From Zygnema cylindricum (Eukaryota; Streptophyta; Zygnematophyceae; Zygnematales; Zygnemataceae): 64,000 bases of DNA. Within the stretch, counting starts at the first letter, position 1, and every line of letters starts with the position of its first letter. The DNA lies in contig JBBHKE010000705.1 of assembly GCA_037447655.1 (NCBI GenBank), forward strand, positions 62,001-126,000, read 5' to 3'. Below the pieces are notes generated by a model. That model saw only the letters and a list, made by a program, of their open reading frames with translations. It had not been told where the DNA came from and searched no databases. This document shows positions 1 to 10,611 of the stretch, one piece after another. The translations under genes and the position numbers were made by a program.

Positions 1-1000
1 TGTAAAGAGAGAGTAAGAGAGGACCAAAGGCACGCCATGGTTGCCGCATCATCTAGAAGGAGGATCAATGAATTAGAAAGTATTTTACTAGTTTTAGCAA
101 AATACTGCCGCCGACCGGATTTGAACCGGGGTCTGTAGGCTACTACATAGACCAACACTTTATCCATTAAGTTACTTACGAAAAGATACACGTGACGGGT
201 TTCATAAATATATAAACAATAACAAACAGCTAATTAACAGCAGACTAACCAAAAGGAGCAATTTCTGCATGTACGCGAATCTGAACCGTGTAAAATATGT
301 TTTGATCGGACGGCCGGCATTATAGCCGCCACGCGAAGTGAGCTTTTTGGCGGCATACGGATATAGCGTCACGCGGTGCCACGTGGCGCCACATTATTTG
401 ATACCGGAGAAGATGGGAGGAGGAACCATGGCTTCCGATATGACAGGTCTCACCTTGTAGACCTTGTTGTACAATGGTTGTACAATAAGTACATCGCCCA
501 TTGTACCTTCTTGTACTTTATAGTGTTCCTATTGGACTAGGGTTTAATAGTAGGTAGTCGTGAGTAGGCAGACCGAGACTTAGTAATATTTAGGTACCTC
601 TCTCTCTAAGAGAGCTTGTAACTATAAAGGTCATCTTTGACCAGCCATAACTTAATGCTCGGGTGAGCAAATTCACTGATTCTTTTTGCTGCGGACTCAG
701 GGGAGTCTAAGCTACACAAGGGTGTAGTCGGTCAGAGTCTTTGCGTGCCAGGGTGGCACTTATTCAGTGGGAAAGTCAAAGTGGGGAATATTGTCCAAAA
801 CACATATTGAAGATTTGAATTTTGTGGTGGAACTGAGCACACAGAAGGTCTTCTCTTCACAGGGGTGAAGGTATATTGGAGTTCTTGTTGTCAAGGGATC
901 ATTTATTTGGGTTTATATCAACTTGGAGTCGGCACTATCTAGATTAGCTTCTTTTGGATCTGCGAATTCTGTGGGCAATGGAGCCCATAGAATTTCAAAG
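1..1000 (+). repeat. Long dispersed repeat, copy A (truncated by window edge)
   Basis: The sequence matches 20758-21580 in the same orientation and, in its right half, the reverse complements of 6535-6960 and 57400-57700. Shared landmarks are a block around GGTGCCACGTGGCGCCACAT, a run of short GTACAA words, CTCTCTAAGAGAGCTTGTAA, a segment with GACTCAGGGGAGTC, and near the right end the stretch around 930 (AACTTGGAGTCGGCACT) also found at 6600. A tRNA-like segment lies on the minus strand near the left end. No open frame, no terminal repeats and no clear target duplication are visible, so the class is unsettled: a large non-autonomous element (LARD or TRIM type) or a SINE next to a host repeat. 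Confidence 0.6.
108..186 (-). repeat. tRNA-Arg-like segment of the long repeat (not a functional tRNA)
   Basis: Read on the minus strand, an A-box-like word (TTAATGGATAAAGTG) is followed about 45 bases later by a B-box-like GGTTCAAATCC, the spacing of a pol III internal promoter. The word order resembles plant tRNA-Arg (AATGGATAAGGCG, then GGTTCGA). The acceptor arms do not pair well and the anticodon region is not tRNA-like, so this is a tRNA-derived relic. The partner in copy B is at about 20866-20937. Confidence 0.5.
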
Positions 1001-2011
1001 TGGAGGGGACGTAATCTTCATCACTCCATTGACTAACTTTTCGCTTTCCAAGTTTTATTTCCCTCCTCCTCTCTAACCTTTTTTGTGCCTCACTCCCTCC
1101 CTCATCCTCCCGCTCATGAAAAATCGACTCTTTACTTTTGGTTATATTCTTCCTCTCAACTCTTCCCACCGCCTCACTTCCCTCCCCTTCCTCAACCATC
1201 GCCCCTTTTCTCCTTCCTTCTTCATTTAACGCCTGCTCCCCTCCCTCCTCACCTATTCCCTCCCTCCCCCTATCATCCCCTCCCGACTCACCTAATTCCT
1301 CCCTCCCCCTATCATCAAATACCTTATATTTTTTTGTCATCTTCGTACTCCTCCTCTCTACTCCTTCACCCGTCTCAGTTCCCTCCCCTTCCTCAACCAT
1401 CGCCCCTTTTCCGCTTCTTTCCACACCTGGTGCCGTGTCCCCTCCCGCCTCACCAAGTTCCTCCTCCCCCCTCCCACCAGAAACCCTAATTTTCCTGTTA
1501 AGCCTTTTACTCCTCCTCGCTACTCCTCCCCCCGTTTTACTACCCTCCCCCTTCTCAATCGTCGCCGCTTTTTCCCATCCTACCTCGGAAAAAACCGCCT
1601 CCCCCCACCCCTCCGCAGTCAATGGGTTCCCCCCCCCCCCCCCACCTCGCCTTTTTCCTCCTCCTCCCTCTCATCAAAAACCCTACATTTCCTTCTTACC
1701 CTCCTTTTCCTCTTCTCTATTGCTTCCCCCACCTCTCCTTCCTTCTCCCCCTCCTCAACCGTCGCCTTTTCTCCCTTTCCCCCCTCATCGTTTACCTCTT
1801 CCACCCTACTCACCTCTACAAATGCCTCCCGTTCGTTCCCTTCCCTTTATCCTCCTTCCCTTTCTCTTCCTTCCCATCCAATGGCTAACGGGATTGCTGC
1901 CTCCCGTTGCCTTGCCAACTCTTCCGCGGTCGCTGTAATAAGGGGAGGATAGCGACGACGTTGAGCGACCACACTACGTGGTCGCTTAATTTTCTTGTTG
2001 TCGCCCTTCAT
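939..2011 (-). pseudogene. Charged, internally repetitive hypothetical protein, frame-broken
   Basis: On the minus strand an ATG at 2009-2011 opens a basic N terminus (MKGDNKKIKRPRSVVAQRRR) followed by a plausible ordinary stretch to about 1850. The reading then continues in other frames (1813-1619, then 1622-939) as an Asp/Glu/Gly/Lys/Arg-rich protein with about three diverged copies of a roughly 50-residue unit (VEEGEG..., then a basic patch with K-x-R/K-V-F-D, then RGREELGE). The C terminus is less biased (KRKVSQWSDEDYVPS). The frame jumps lie near 1850 and at a run of 15 C (1629-1643), so either sequencing error or decay is possible. The plus strand is a pyrimidine tract whose ORFs are shadows. 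I do not recognise the family; it could be low-complexity DNA without function. Confidence 0.3.
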
Positions 2012-2621
2012 AGCTAAGCTTAAAATTAGCGTGTAAAAATGAGGTGAAGAAGACGCAGCTACGAAGAGTGGAGGGTGCAGTAAACTGTACAGACGTAAAA
2101 CCCTACTTTTATTACGTAAAAATATAATATTTCGTGCGGGTGATACTTTCATTACGAATGGCCATGCACGAAATTACTTCAAACCCTACCCGATGTGTTT
2201 GAAAATTCCAACGATGGGGCGACGTTAAAACAAATTTAATTCCACGTTTCACTTACCACGCGGATTCAATATTGGACGTTGTCACGTATGCAACATTACG
2301 TCATTAGACATTACAATATTAACCTGACGACGTATATATTAGAATTTTCCAACGTTAAAGTGACGACGCACTGTCGTCGCTTTTCGATTTGTCCAACATT
2401 CGCAGAATCTCGGATGCAGTACACTTAAATTTTTGCATACCGGTGACGACAGTATGTCGTCGCTGGTACATACTTTCTCACACACATCAAAGCGCAATTG
2501 GACGACGTTGTACAACAAACCATAATTAATACACGACATGGTTAGGGGGGAGAATATAGCATGTACAAACGTGCAATACGAGGGGGTCACAATCAATTTA
2601 TACATTATTGAATATGTAAAA
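2012..2621. other. Spacer, no gene seen
   Basis: AT-rich with scattered GACGACG and ACGTCATTA words. Short ORFs here have no family signature. I see no terminal repeats. Confidence 0.4.
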
Positions 2622-2694
2622 TCAAATACAAACAATGAGAAACATCGACAAACAAATTAAACAAATGAGGGTTGCTACATAAAGGTAGGGATAA

Positions 2695-3020
2695 TAGATA
2701 AAACACTTACTTGTACGATACCCCCCCGAAAAATGTTGCGGAAACATCTTCAGAGTCCTCGGGATGAGCAGTTCTTTTCCATTCGCGTGACAATCTGCAA
2801 TCATCCAATTGATTACCCTCAGTCGAGTAACCTTCGTTGACACTTGCTGAACTTTTCGGGTCGACTCCCGGACGATCCCGTATTTATCACACGGTGGGTC
2901 CAAATTTCCGGTCACAACGCCTTCCACGAGGGGGTCCACGTCAGGTGATCCCCTTCATTCGTTCGGTGGGTCTTGTCCTTGAGTTTCAGTACATTCCATG
3001 TCCTCTTCAGTTACTGGTGG
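2695..3020 (-). pseudogene. Exon-like remnant of unknown gene or transposon
   Basis: The minus strand reads as balanced, protein-like sequence of roughly 100 codons with the core RLRVINWMIADCHANGKELL and KMFPQHFSGG. It is interrupted by one TGA at about 2955-2957, with coding-like sequence continuing upstream in the same frame (EEDMECTETQGQDPPNE). It runs into a good donor-like GTAAGTG just after codons for GGYRT. No family is recognised. Codon composition is less AT-rich than the surroundings, which suggests a captured exon or a decayed transposon ORF. Confidence 0.25.
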
Positions 3021-4016
3021 TAATAAACCCGCCGTAGCGGTGTTTTTCGCCGCAAAAAATGTGGTAATATGAGAAGTAATCGGCCACATATTGCAAATAA
3101 TAGATTTGCCTTTTTGTCCAAATGATGATACAAAGTAAATAATAGAAAAGCAAATGTCAAGGTAACGGAAGGATGCGGAAAGACAGTGTCAATATTGGAC
3201 CAAACGCCAGGTATATATACCAAATAAAGAACCCAATCGTGGGAAAAAGGGAGGGAAACCATTCTCCTTACTTTCAGGCGTCAAAATTTAAATTTTAATT
3301 TTGCAAACTGTCCAAATATTTTAGACGACATAAAGATGGTGGGAAAGTTTCAAAATTTTCGTCAGTTTTGAGAGGGGGTATGCACGTGATAAGCGACCGA
3401 CGATTTTCATGAAAGAGCCATGGTAACCGCCTGCTTCTTGACGTACCTACGGATCAGCTTTCGAATGGCGACGGGTTTGACAGGCGGTTGGTGTAACGTA
3501 ATGTTGGAGCTGTAATGTTTGCTTGGATATAAAATTGTCCACGTGTAAATTTGGGCGACCAATCCCGAAATGCTTGAGACGAGGTGGTTGGTGAAATTGT
3601 ACATTTGGGACCAATTTAGAATAAGAGTATACTCTATTACGTCATTACATTAACGCTAATACCAGTCACAAGTTAGGGAGACAGACGGAAATGCATACAT
3701 TTTAGAATTAACAAACATTTTACCATGAATTCACGCTAATTACACAGACGTCGCGACAGTATTAGAGTAACGAACCCTTATTACCGTACATCGTCGACGT
3801 AAAACGGAAATGCGACCAACCGTTGAATCAGCAAGCGTTGCGTAATCGATACACGCGTAGAAATTACACTCCGTAAAACTTTATCAAAGTTGCATACCTA
3901 ACGTGGATACATGACGCCTAACTGCGGTGAAATATTTTTGACATGTACGTTGGAATGATTTTCACTGTTACGTGACGGCGTACGATCTGATTTAAATTGT
4001 ACGGCTACCTTTATTA
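3021..4016. other. Spacer, no gene seen
   Basis: AT-rich sequence with many ACG and TACG words. No coherent frame or repeat pair was found in it. Confidence 0.35.
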
Positions 4017-4190
4017 GTGTAAACATGTTTGCGACCGACATTTTTTTTTTCAAAGATCCAAATTACCATAACCAAACAATTAGAATGTATGATTTTTTCC
4101 AAAATTTTCAAATTCTTAAATAGCGTACACCACGGTAAATATTTTTATACGCTAAAAAAACTTACACGCTAATAACGATTGGCGGTGTAC
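4017..4190 (+). repeat. Repeat segment, partner of 8540-8720, ending in a MITE-type terminus
   Basis: About 115 bases from ATTAGTGTAAACATG to TAGCGTACACCACG match 8540-8664 almost base for base. The last 56 bases (4135-4190) match the partner only in reverse complement. The right end, GATTGGCGGTGTAC, is the reverse complement of a terminus seen at several places in the window (TACACCGCCAATCG at 8174, 8665, and a variant at 19859). Confidence 0.6.
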
Positions 4191-4653
4191 AGTACAGTAC
4201 ATTTTGAACGATGTTTTATCGCGCAGAGTGTGTAATCCACGTGCTCAAAATTGAATGGTAACACGTAAGATAAGAACGTATATTGAAAATCGTCAAATAT
4301 TTTTCTCACCGATCAACTTCAACTTCAAATCTTCATTTGCATACCATGTACGTGTGTGGACCAGTTTATCGTACGACATAATTTTTGTACTCTTTGCAGA
4401 CGCCTTGTCAAATACTAGCTCATTTTTCTTAGGGTTTTTGACTTCCTATTTTTTCGCGTGACGAATGAGCGCTTCCACAAATACTGTGTCGAATGGGCGC
4501 TAACAAAAATAGCGTGATGAAAGTTCGTTACGAGATTACTTTTGTGATTTCGGTTAGGATTTTTGAATGGATGTATCATGTGCGAAATTTTTCTATTTCC
4601 ATTGGTTGCTGTCTTGACACGTATGTTCATTATCTTTCGTGTCATAGCTCATT

Positions 4654-4704
4654 TTTTTGTAAATGGTGATGTACCTCTTTGAGGTACATCACCTTTTACA
4701 AAAA
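4654..4704. repeat. Near-perfect fold-back hairpin
   Basis: Two 24-base arms separated by 3 bases (TTT, 4678-4680). The arms include GGTGATGTACCTC and GAGGTACATCACC and extend outward through TTTTTGTAAA/TTTTACAAAAA with a single mismatch. It could be a remnant of a fold-back element or two abutting MITE ends. No precursor-like flanking structure was checked. Confidence 0.65.
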
Positions 4705-5009
4705 CTTTCGAAGCCAATGCTTCACGAAAAAATATCCAACGGTCATTGTTACCTCCCATACCTTAGGAGAATATTGGCAAGATTCTCTGTAATGTTATTA
4801 TCGCATAAAAACTAATTAAGCAGTACGGCTTAGTACGGATAGGTGCCGATTTCTGTAAACTACCCTACTTTTTGTCTGATGGAACGCCACCCTAAATAGC
4901 TTCAGGCGTGGTCTAAAAAAAAAGTTCACATTTTAGGGCTTTTCAGGGTTTGTTAGGCTTATGTAGGGTTTTTTAAGGTTTTTTTACAGACAATTTTCGT
5001 GAACCTTCT
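4705..5009. other. Spacer with degenerate telomere-like words
   Basis: 4930-4985 holds several AGGGTTT/TTTAGGG-like words separated by T runs. No gene is seen. Confidence 0.35.
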
Positions 5010-5017
5010 ATTTTTAC

Positions 5018-5810
5018 TAGTGTTGTGAAACGCTAAAAACAATTATCGCGATAACACCGATACCGATAGCTATCAGTTATCAAACGACCACAGGTCTCGA
5101 TATATCGGTCCGAGACCAACATATTCCATATCGGCGATAACTTAAAAAAATATAGTATGCATACAATAATACTTTATAATATATTATATTATATTATTGA
5201 CTCTATATAGCGTGGTATGTCACATATAAAAATTTGTTCCATACGTTGTTTAACTGAAATTTATCACGGATAACGCGGCACATAAACGCTGACAATTTTA
5301 AAATTATACTTCATAGTTCTAAAATGCTAACACCGAAACGAAAAAAAAAATGACATTGTAAATTTGTAAAATCAAACTTTTCCGAAAACCAGACGAACAG
5401 ACGAACAAAGCAGACAAACAAATGTGACTGCCGCCATTTACTGCCATTTATAAGAAAAATAACAGTCAAAAGATCATTCAGGAAGGGTTCCCAAGTAAAA
5501 CCCATTTTAATTAGAAATAATGATGGAAATATCGCGATATTTTACCAAATCGAGGGGAACGGGGTCCGCGGCGCGTTCGCGAATAACACGTACAATTGAG
5601 TGAACTGGCCGTACATTTATCTGTACGGTCCGTATAGCTATCGTCGATGGTTATCGATATCGGTGTTATCGCCGATAATAATCGATAAATATCGGGTATT
5701 TATCGGCGATAGCACCGATAACAATATATCGTACCAATATACCAATTATCGACTCCCCAAAAAATGGCCCAAAACGGTTATCAACAAATCCTTACCGATA
5801 CACAACACTA
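5018..5810. mobile_element. Non-autonomous hAT-type element (793 bp) with perfect 8-bp TSD
   Basis: Ends are TAGTGTTGTG and CACAACACTA, a 10-bp terminal inverted repeat. Immediately outside are identical 8-base copies, ATTTTTAC at 5010-5017 and at 5811-5818. Eight-base target duplications and TAGTGTTG ends are typical of hAT elements. Both subterminal regions are rich in TATCGCGATAA and CGATATATCG-like palindromes, as in the elements at 19991 and 36106, so it is probably mobilised by a related transposase. No coding sequence of its own is seen. Confidence 0.85.
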
Positions 5811-5818
5811 ATTTTTAC

Positions 5819-6534
5819 ACATTCCCACGTGTAACAAATTAAATGGCCCAAGGTAAACCTCATTAGCGGAAAATTAGGGTTTTGTTTATAAATATCATCC
5901 AATTTGTGCAGAGATTATCCCGTTTTTCTAAAATAACATTTTTCGGGAGAAGCCAGAATCTAGAAAGATTCTTTGAGGATCTAGGCATAATCATGGACCG
6001 TTAGATTTTGCGTACTACATCATCGAACCAATCACTTTATCCAAACCGTAGATATCTACCGTCTTTAAGGAGGACTATGGGGTAGCTACAGGCCGTAGAG
6101 TTGCAATACATGGACCGTACGGACAACTGTCACTTGAATGACCAACGAATCCACAAAATAATCGTATATTCCATGTGACTTTGGGCAAGGTTGGACGCAA
6201 ATTGATTAGAATCAGTCACAAAATCTATGTTGTGGATGTCTTGTCACGCCCCCTCGCCTTCATTTTATCCTTCGTGGTTTGTCAAGCTTTTTTTTGTTTT
6301 TTAATGGAGCCACGAGCTTAATTGTTTGAAATTTTTCATCCCTACAATGAGTCGAAGATCCTCGGTTCACACAACCGCGAACATCGTGTACGTGGACCTC
6401 ATTTATTGGAGGAAGATTTGGGAGTGAAGGGAAGGGCAATATCGGGTTTTACACGTTGATGGTAGGAAATCTAAAAATTTGTCATTTATGATTGCTTAGA
6501 ATCATAGTTCAAAAGGAGTTTTTATGGTAGGCCT
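5819..6534. other. Spacer, no gene seen
   Basis: No credible frame and no recognised repeat. Confidence 0.35.
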
Positions 6535-7860
6535 TAAAACTCTATGAGGTCCATTCCCCCACAGAAATCGCAGTTCCAACGTAGCTTATCAAGATAGTGC
6601 CGACTCCAAGTTGATATAAACCCAAATGATTGACACCCTTACAGTCGAAACTCCAATAAAGCTTCACCCGTGTGAAAGAAGACTTCATGTGTGCTCAATT
6701 CCCTCACAGAATGCAAAGTTAGAATTTGAGTTTTGGATAACATTCCCCACTTTGAATTTCCCTTAGAAATGCAACCACCTTGGCAGGCAAAAACTCTTAC
6801 CGACTACACTCGTGTATAGCCTAGACTCCCTTGAGTCCGGAGCAAAAAGAATGAATGAAAATGGTCAACTAAATGAGTTGTAATTAGATGGCAAAGTTTG
6901 CCTATTTATACAGATGCTCTCTGGGAGAGAGTCGGCTATCTACCAAAATTATTCTAAGTCCTAAAACACCTCTCTAAGCCCCCTAGTATTGAGGTACGGA
7001 CCAATCATAAGACTGTACCGTACAAAAAAATATAGGTACGGAAATACTTTCAGTACGGTCCATGTAGGACATCATGATAATGTGACATTTGTCTCATCCG
7101 AATTGTCATCTAGCGTTCCAAAGATCCTACAATCCTCTCACATCCTGTCACGTGTCATCTGGAGTGGAGGTGCCGGAAAACGCCAAGTCGCCCACTCTAG
7201 AATCCCAGCTCACACTAGGGCCGTTCGATGAAGACCGACATTTAATATTAGCCCTCTAAATAAAATGTCGTTTCGTTAATTCTGTCCGGTTCGGAATTCG
7301 TGCGGTCTAATCCGTTTTCGTGTACAATCCGTCTTGTAATCAGTTAAATGAAACATATTGCGTCGTTCATGTTTATATTATTATCGCACCCTATGTACTC
7401 TAGCATTGATCCTTGACTATAGGATAAAGCTATCGGCTATCGGATTCTTGACGGACGGCAATTACGAGGATCAAATCCTGTGTACGTCAAGACCCTTTTG
7501 GTAAACCTACCAAAAACTACACCTTTATGGTAAATCTACCAAAAACTACAGTCTATCTCTCTCTCTTGGCAGCAAGGGCATACATGGCTCTAGCTTCCTC
7601 TCCAACCTTCACTGACTGCGACAAGTGTGGGGGTTTGGAGAGTGGAGCGAGAGGCAAGCTGCCTTTGCTCACTTCCTCTTATTAGGGTTTGGAGAGTGGA
7701 GCGAGAGGCAAGCTACCTTTGCTCACTTCCTCTTATTATTTTTTCCTTTATTCAGACATAGAAAATACATACATTTCAACAAGCCTTTGATCGGCGCCTT
7801 TATCGTAAGTTGTGTTATGGGCTTTTCATGTGATTTTGTTAGATTGCTACTTTGATCAAC
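6535..7860 (-). repeat. Long dispersed repeat, copy C (inverted)
   Basis: 6535-6960 is the reverse complement of the right half of copy A: shared words around GTGCCGACTCCAAGTTGATA, CATTCCCCACTTTGA, GACTCCCTTGAGTC and CTCTCTGGGAGAGAG. Further right, 7430-7490 has a tRNA-like tail (GAGGATCAAATCCTG) and 7580-7800 has the GGCTCTAGCTTCC block, both also in copy D (58160-58440). The order is therefore body, tRNA-like segment, then the CTCTAGCTTCC block, matching copy D. Confidence 0.6.
7631..7738 (+). repeat. Two tandem 54-bp units
   Basis: A unit beginning GGGTTTGGAGAGTGGAGCGA occurs at 7631 and again at 7685 with a single difference that I can see. It lies inside repeat copy C; copy D has only one diverged unit, so this is a local duplication. 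Confidence 0.85.
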
Positions 7861-8173
7861 GACCGTCCGACCGCCCGAATTTGACGGCGTAAATAAGATT
7901 TTTTGGTGCGAATATTGTAATTGGTCCAATATTTGGTCTGAATGTTTTAATTGGTCTGAATAGGTTCGAATACAATATGGGTCTTAAGGTCATATTGTAT
8001 GTTTTGCATACAAAAGGCATATAGTATAGGCCTACTTTCACCTACTTTTGAACTATGCTTAGAAGTCTAGAACGCATAAAATCCTCTAAAATATATGTTT
8101 AGATAATCAAATATTCAGATTTTCCTAACACACAACCAGGGTAAGACCAATGTTACGTCATGTCCCTCCTATA

Positions 8174-8330
8174 AACTACACCGCCAATCGTTATTAGCGT
8201 TGTGTACGCTAATTCTGTCCCGTTTTTTTTTTTTTTATTCTCCATTAGTGTAGTTCATTCTATTTTTTTCTTTATTCTATTTAGGGTTATTTTCAGTTCG
8301 TTGTCTCTTAAATAGAGTGGTGTACGGTCA
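8174..8330. mobile_element. Small MITE-like element
   Basis: Left end TACACCGCCAATCGTTATTA and right end near TAAATAGAGTGGTGTAC. 19352-19525 shows the same layout: ATCGTAATTAGAG near its left end, then TGTACGCTAATTC, then TTTAAATAGTGTGGCGTACG at the right. The inside is T-rich with no ORF. The target duplication is not clear, so the superfamily is undecided. Confidence 0.45.
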
Positions 8331-8539
8331 GGGTCAGACCGTACATAAATGTACCTTTTTAAGTTAAAAAGTACAATAAATTAGTATTATTAACCGTGGA
8401 CGCATGAGAATGTGCGTTCAAAAAAGGAAAAAAAACCAGGTTGTAAAAAATCCCGCTCGCACATTTTTGTCCGACAGCCGCGTTTCGACCGTGTGAATGT
8501 ACGATTTGTGTACGATTTGTCAGATTTTGTACGGAGACC

Positions 8540-8720
8540 TATATTAGTGTAAGCATGTTTGCGACCGACATTTCTTTTTTCAAAAATCCAAATTACCATA
8601 CCCAAACAATTAGAATGTATGATTTTTTCCAAATTTTTCAAATTCTTAAATAGCGTACACCACGGTACACCGCCAATCGTTATAAGCGTGTAAGTTTTTT
8701 TAGCGTATAAAAATAGTTAC
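8540..8720 (+). repeat. Repeat segment, partner of 4017-4190 with an inverted tail
   Basis: 8540-8664 matches 4017-4134. The following 56 bases (8665-8720) match 4135-4190 in reverse complement with about two differences. See the finding on the inversion. Confidence 0.65.
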
Positions 8721-9164
8721 CGTATTGTAATTGTCGCTTGAGTGCTTTATTATTTTGTATTTTTACTTTTTTAAATGGTACAACGTAGGCTTACGTGTAC
8801 GTGTTTTAATTGCCAAATGATTTTTCCGGCATAAGATTTGTTCGTAAAGGTATATGACCATGTGCTTATGCGTATTTTAATACCCCATTACTGTATTTTT
8901 CTATCGCTTTTTGCAAAAAATGAATGTTGAACCGAAAAAATATTTTGCCGTAAAAATAAAGTGTGCAAACTGAAATACAATGTACCTCATTCAAAAACTT
9001 TAAGTATGTTGATTCAGTTTGTTCTCTTCTGTTTTTCGATTCACTGCCACGTCATACCAGCTCATCTTCAAACTCAAGCGTCAAGCGTTTATGGCAAATT
9101 GACACACGACAAACGAATAAGAAAACATTTTGGCACGCGCCAGACGATTTGAACAATTTGGCAC

Positions 9165-9840
9165 TAAGGGTACGTCCCCATTTATTTGTAACTTAGCGGA
9201 CTTATTTTGAATTTTAGCGCGGATCCGGCGGACCCGGATTTCCGGTGTCTCTATGTGTTTACTAGAAATTGTTAGTTAAGTTTGTGACGATTATATACGC
9301 CGACAATACCCGTGACGGCTATCACGTGTACAATTTGTCTTGCCGCAACGTATTTTTTCTAAACTTTTTGGAGCGTCGCAAGACACATCGTAATTTTTGA
9401 AACGATTTGGTTTGTCGCATGTCATTGCGTGACATCGTAGACATACAGCCTTGCAGACATGGCCGTACAACATGCCTTTGCGAAAACCTCACCTGTACGA
9501 CCGCCGTGACTTCGTAGATTTTTCAGCTTTGCGTGAAATGACACTGCAACATCGAGACCCCGGAAAAAAAAATCAACATGAAAGCGGACAAAAAACAAAA
9601 ACGCTGTACTTTTTTTCATCGTCAAAAACTTTTGAAAAAAATTCACGCGTGGAAATATGTTTTCCTATTCTCCGAAGCCGTTCTGCTTTGTTAAAAACAC
9701 ATTGCCGATGTGGTTTTTGATAAGTTTGAAGATGACGTGACAGTAGGTCGAAAAAACACAAGACGATAAATTTTCGTACATCTTAAGCTCGAGGATGACG
9801 CAAACTGTACTTTACAAATTTGTGATTTCTTCGTACGGCT
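9165..9840. mobile_element. Left-end-only relative of the PIF/Harbinger-like element at 9865
   Basis: Begins CTAAGGGTACGTCCCCAT, like CTAAGGGCGTGTCCCCAT at 9861, and shares dispersed words with it (TTTTGAATTTTAGCGC, AAAACTTTTGA, GATGACGCAAACTGTA, TTCGTACGGC). The right terminal repeat is missing. The two copies lie head to tail with a short gap. Confidence 0.45.
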
Positions 9841-9864
9841 GCAACTTAGGCAATACGACGCTAA

Positions 9865-10608
9865 GGGCGTGTCCCCATGTAACCGATATTTTGAAACATT
9901 ATTTTGGAATTTAGCGCTGATTTTACGGTGTACTTTTCAAAGTGTGCCTATGTGAATCGTTACTTGCGCGTTCATTATTTTGAATATGTGGCAGCTGTAC
10001 ACGTCGCCAATACTTGCGAAACCCAAACTGCTGATATTTGTAGACGCCAACGGTCTCGGAACAAACTGACCCAAACTGCTGACATTTGTAGACGCCAACG
10101 GTCTCGGAACAAACTGCGGACATTTGTACGCCGCAAAGAGCTCCTAACATACTGGGACAGTTGTTGACGCCAACTGTCATTTGTTGACGCCCACACGTGA
10201 ACGACATAAGTAATCGCCTACGTCTACAAAATGACATTTGTAGACGCCCACAAGTGGACAACATAAGCAAACGGACAAACAATTTTTTTGTCGTGTATTC
10301 TCCCAACTGCAAAAAAACAAATGAAAACTTTTGACGCGTGCAACCCAGGATTTCTATTCGTCAATAGGGTAGTATTTTGATTAAAAGCAGGTCGCGATTC
10401 GATTTCATTGCAAGTGTGAAGATGAGCTGGAAGTGGGTCGCGATGATAATACTGCCAAATCGCCGTACCTTTCAAGTTCCAAGATGACGCAAAATGTATT
10501 TGAGTTTTTGACCATTTTTCGTACGGCGTAATATTTTCAAGTAGGAAGTCCCATTTTCTGTGTAAACGACGGGAAAAAACCCTTACTTGAACACATGGGG
10601 ACACGCCC
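9865..10608. mobile_element. PIF/Harbinger-like non-autonomous element (744 bp)
   Basis: Terminal inverted repeats of about 16 bases, GGGCGTGTCCCCATGT at the left and ACATGGGGACACGCCC at the right, flanked by TAA on both sides (9862-9864 and 10609-10611). A 3-base TAA target and G-rich ends are typical of PIF/Harbinger (Tourist-type) MITEs. No transposase is present. Inside is a 48-bp tandem repeat. Confidence 0.7.
10021..10120 (+). repeat. 48-bp tandem repeat, two full units plus a partial
   Basis: Units start at 10021 and 10069 (ACCCAAACTGCTGA...); a partial third follows to about 10140. Related fragments with ATTTGTAGACGCC recur to 10250. The array is internal to the 9865-10608 element. 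Confidence 0.85.
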
Positions 10609-10611
10609 TAA

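Noticed and set aside
1085-1938. Plus-strand Ser/Pro/Leu-rich ORFs
   Set aside because: They are the complement of the purine-rich minus-strand frame and consist of CT-repeat translation; no start context or family.
9422-9761. Overlapping ORFs on both strands
   Set aside because: Short, without family features, inside a MITE-like repeat.
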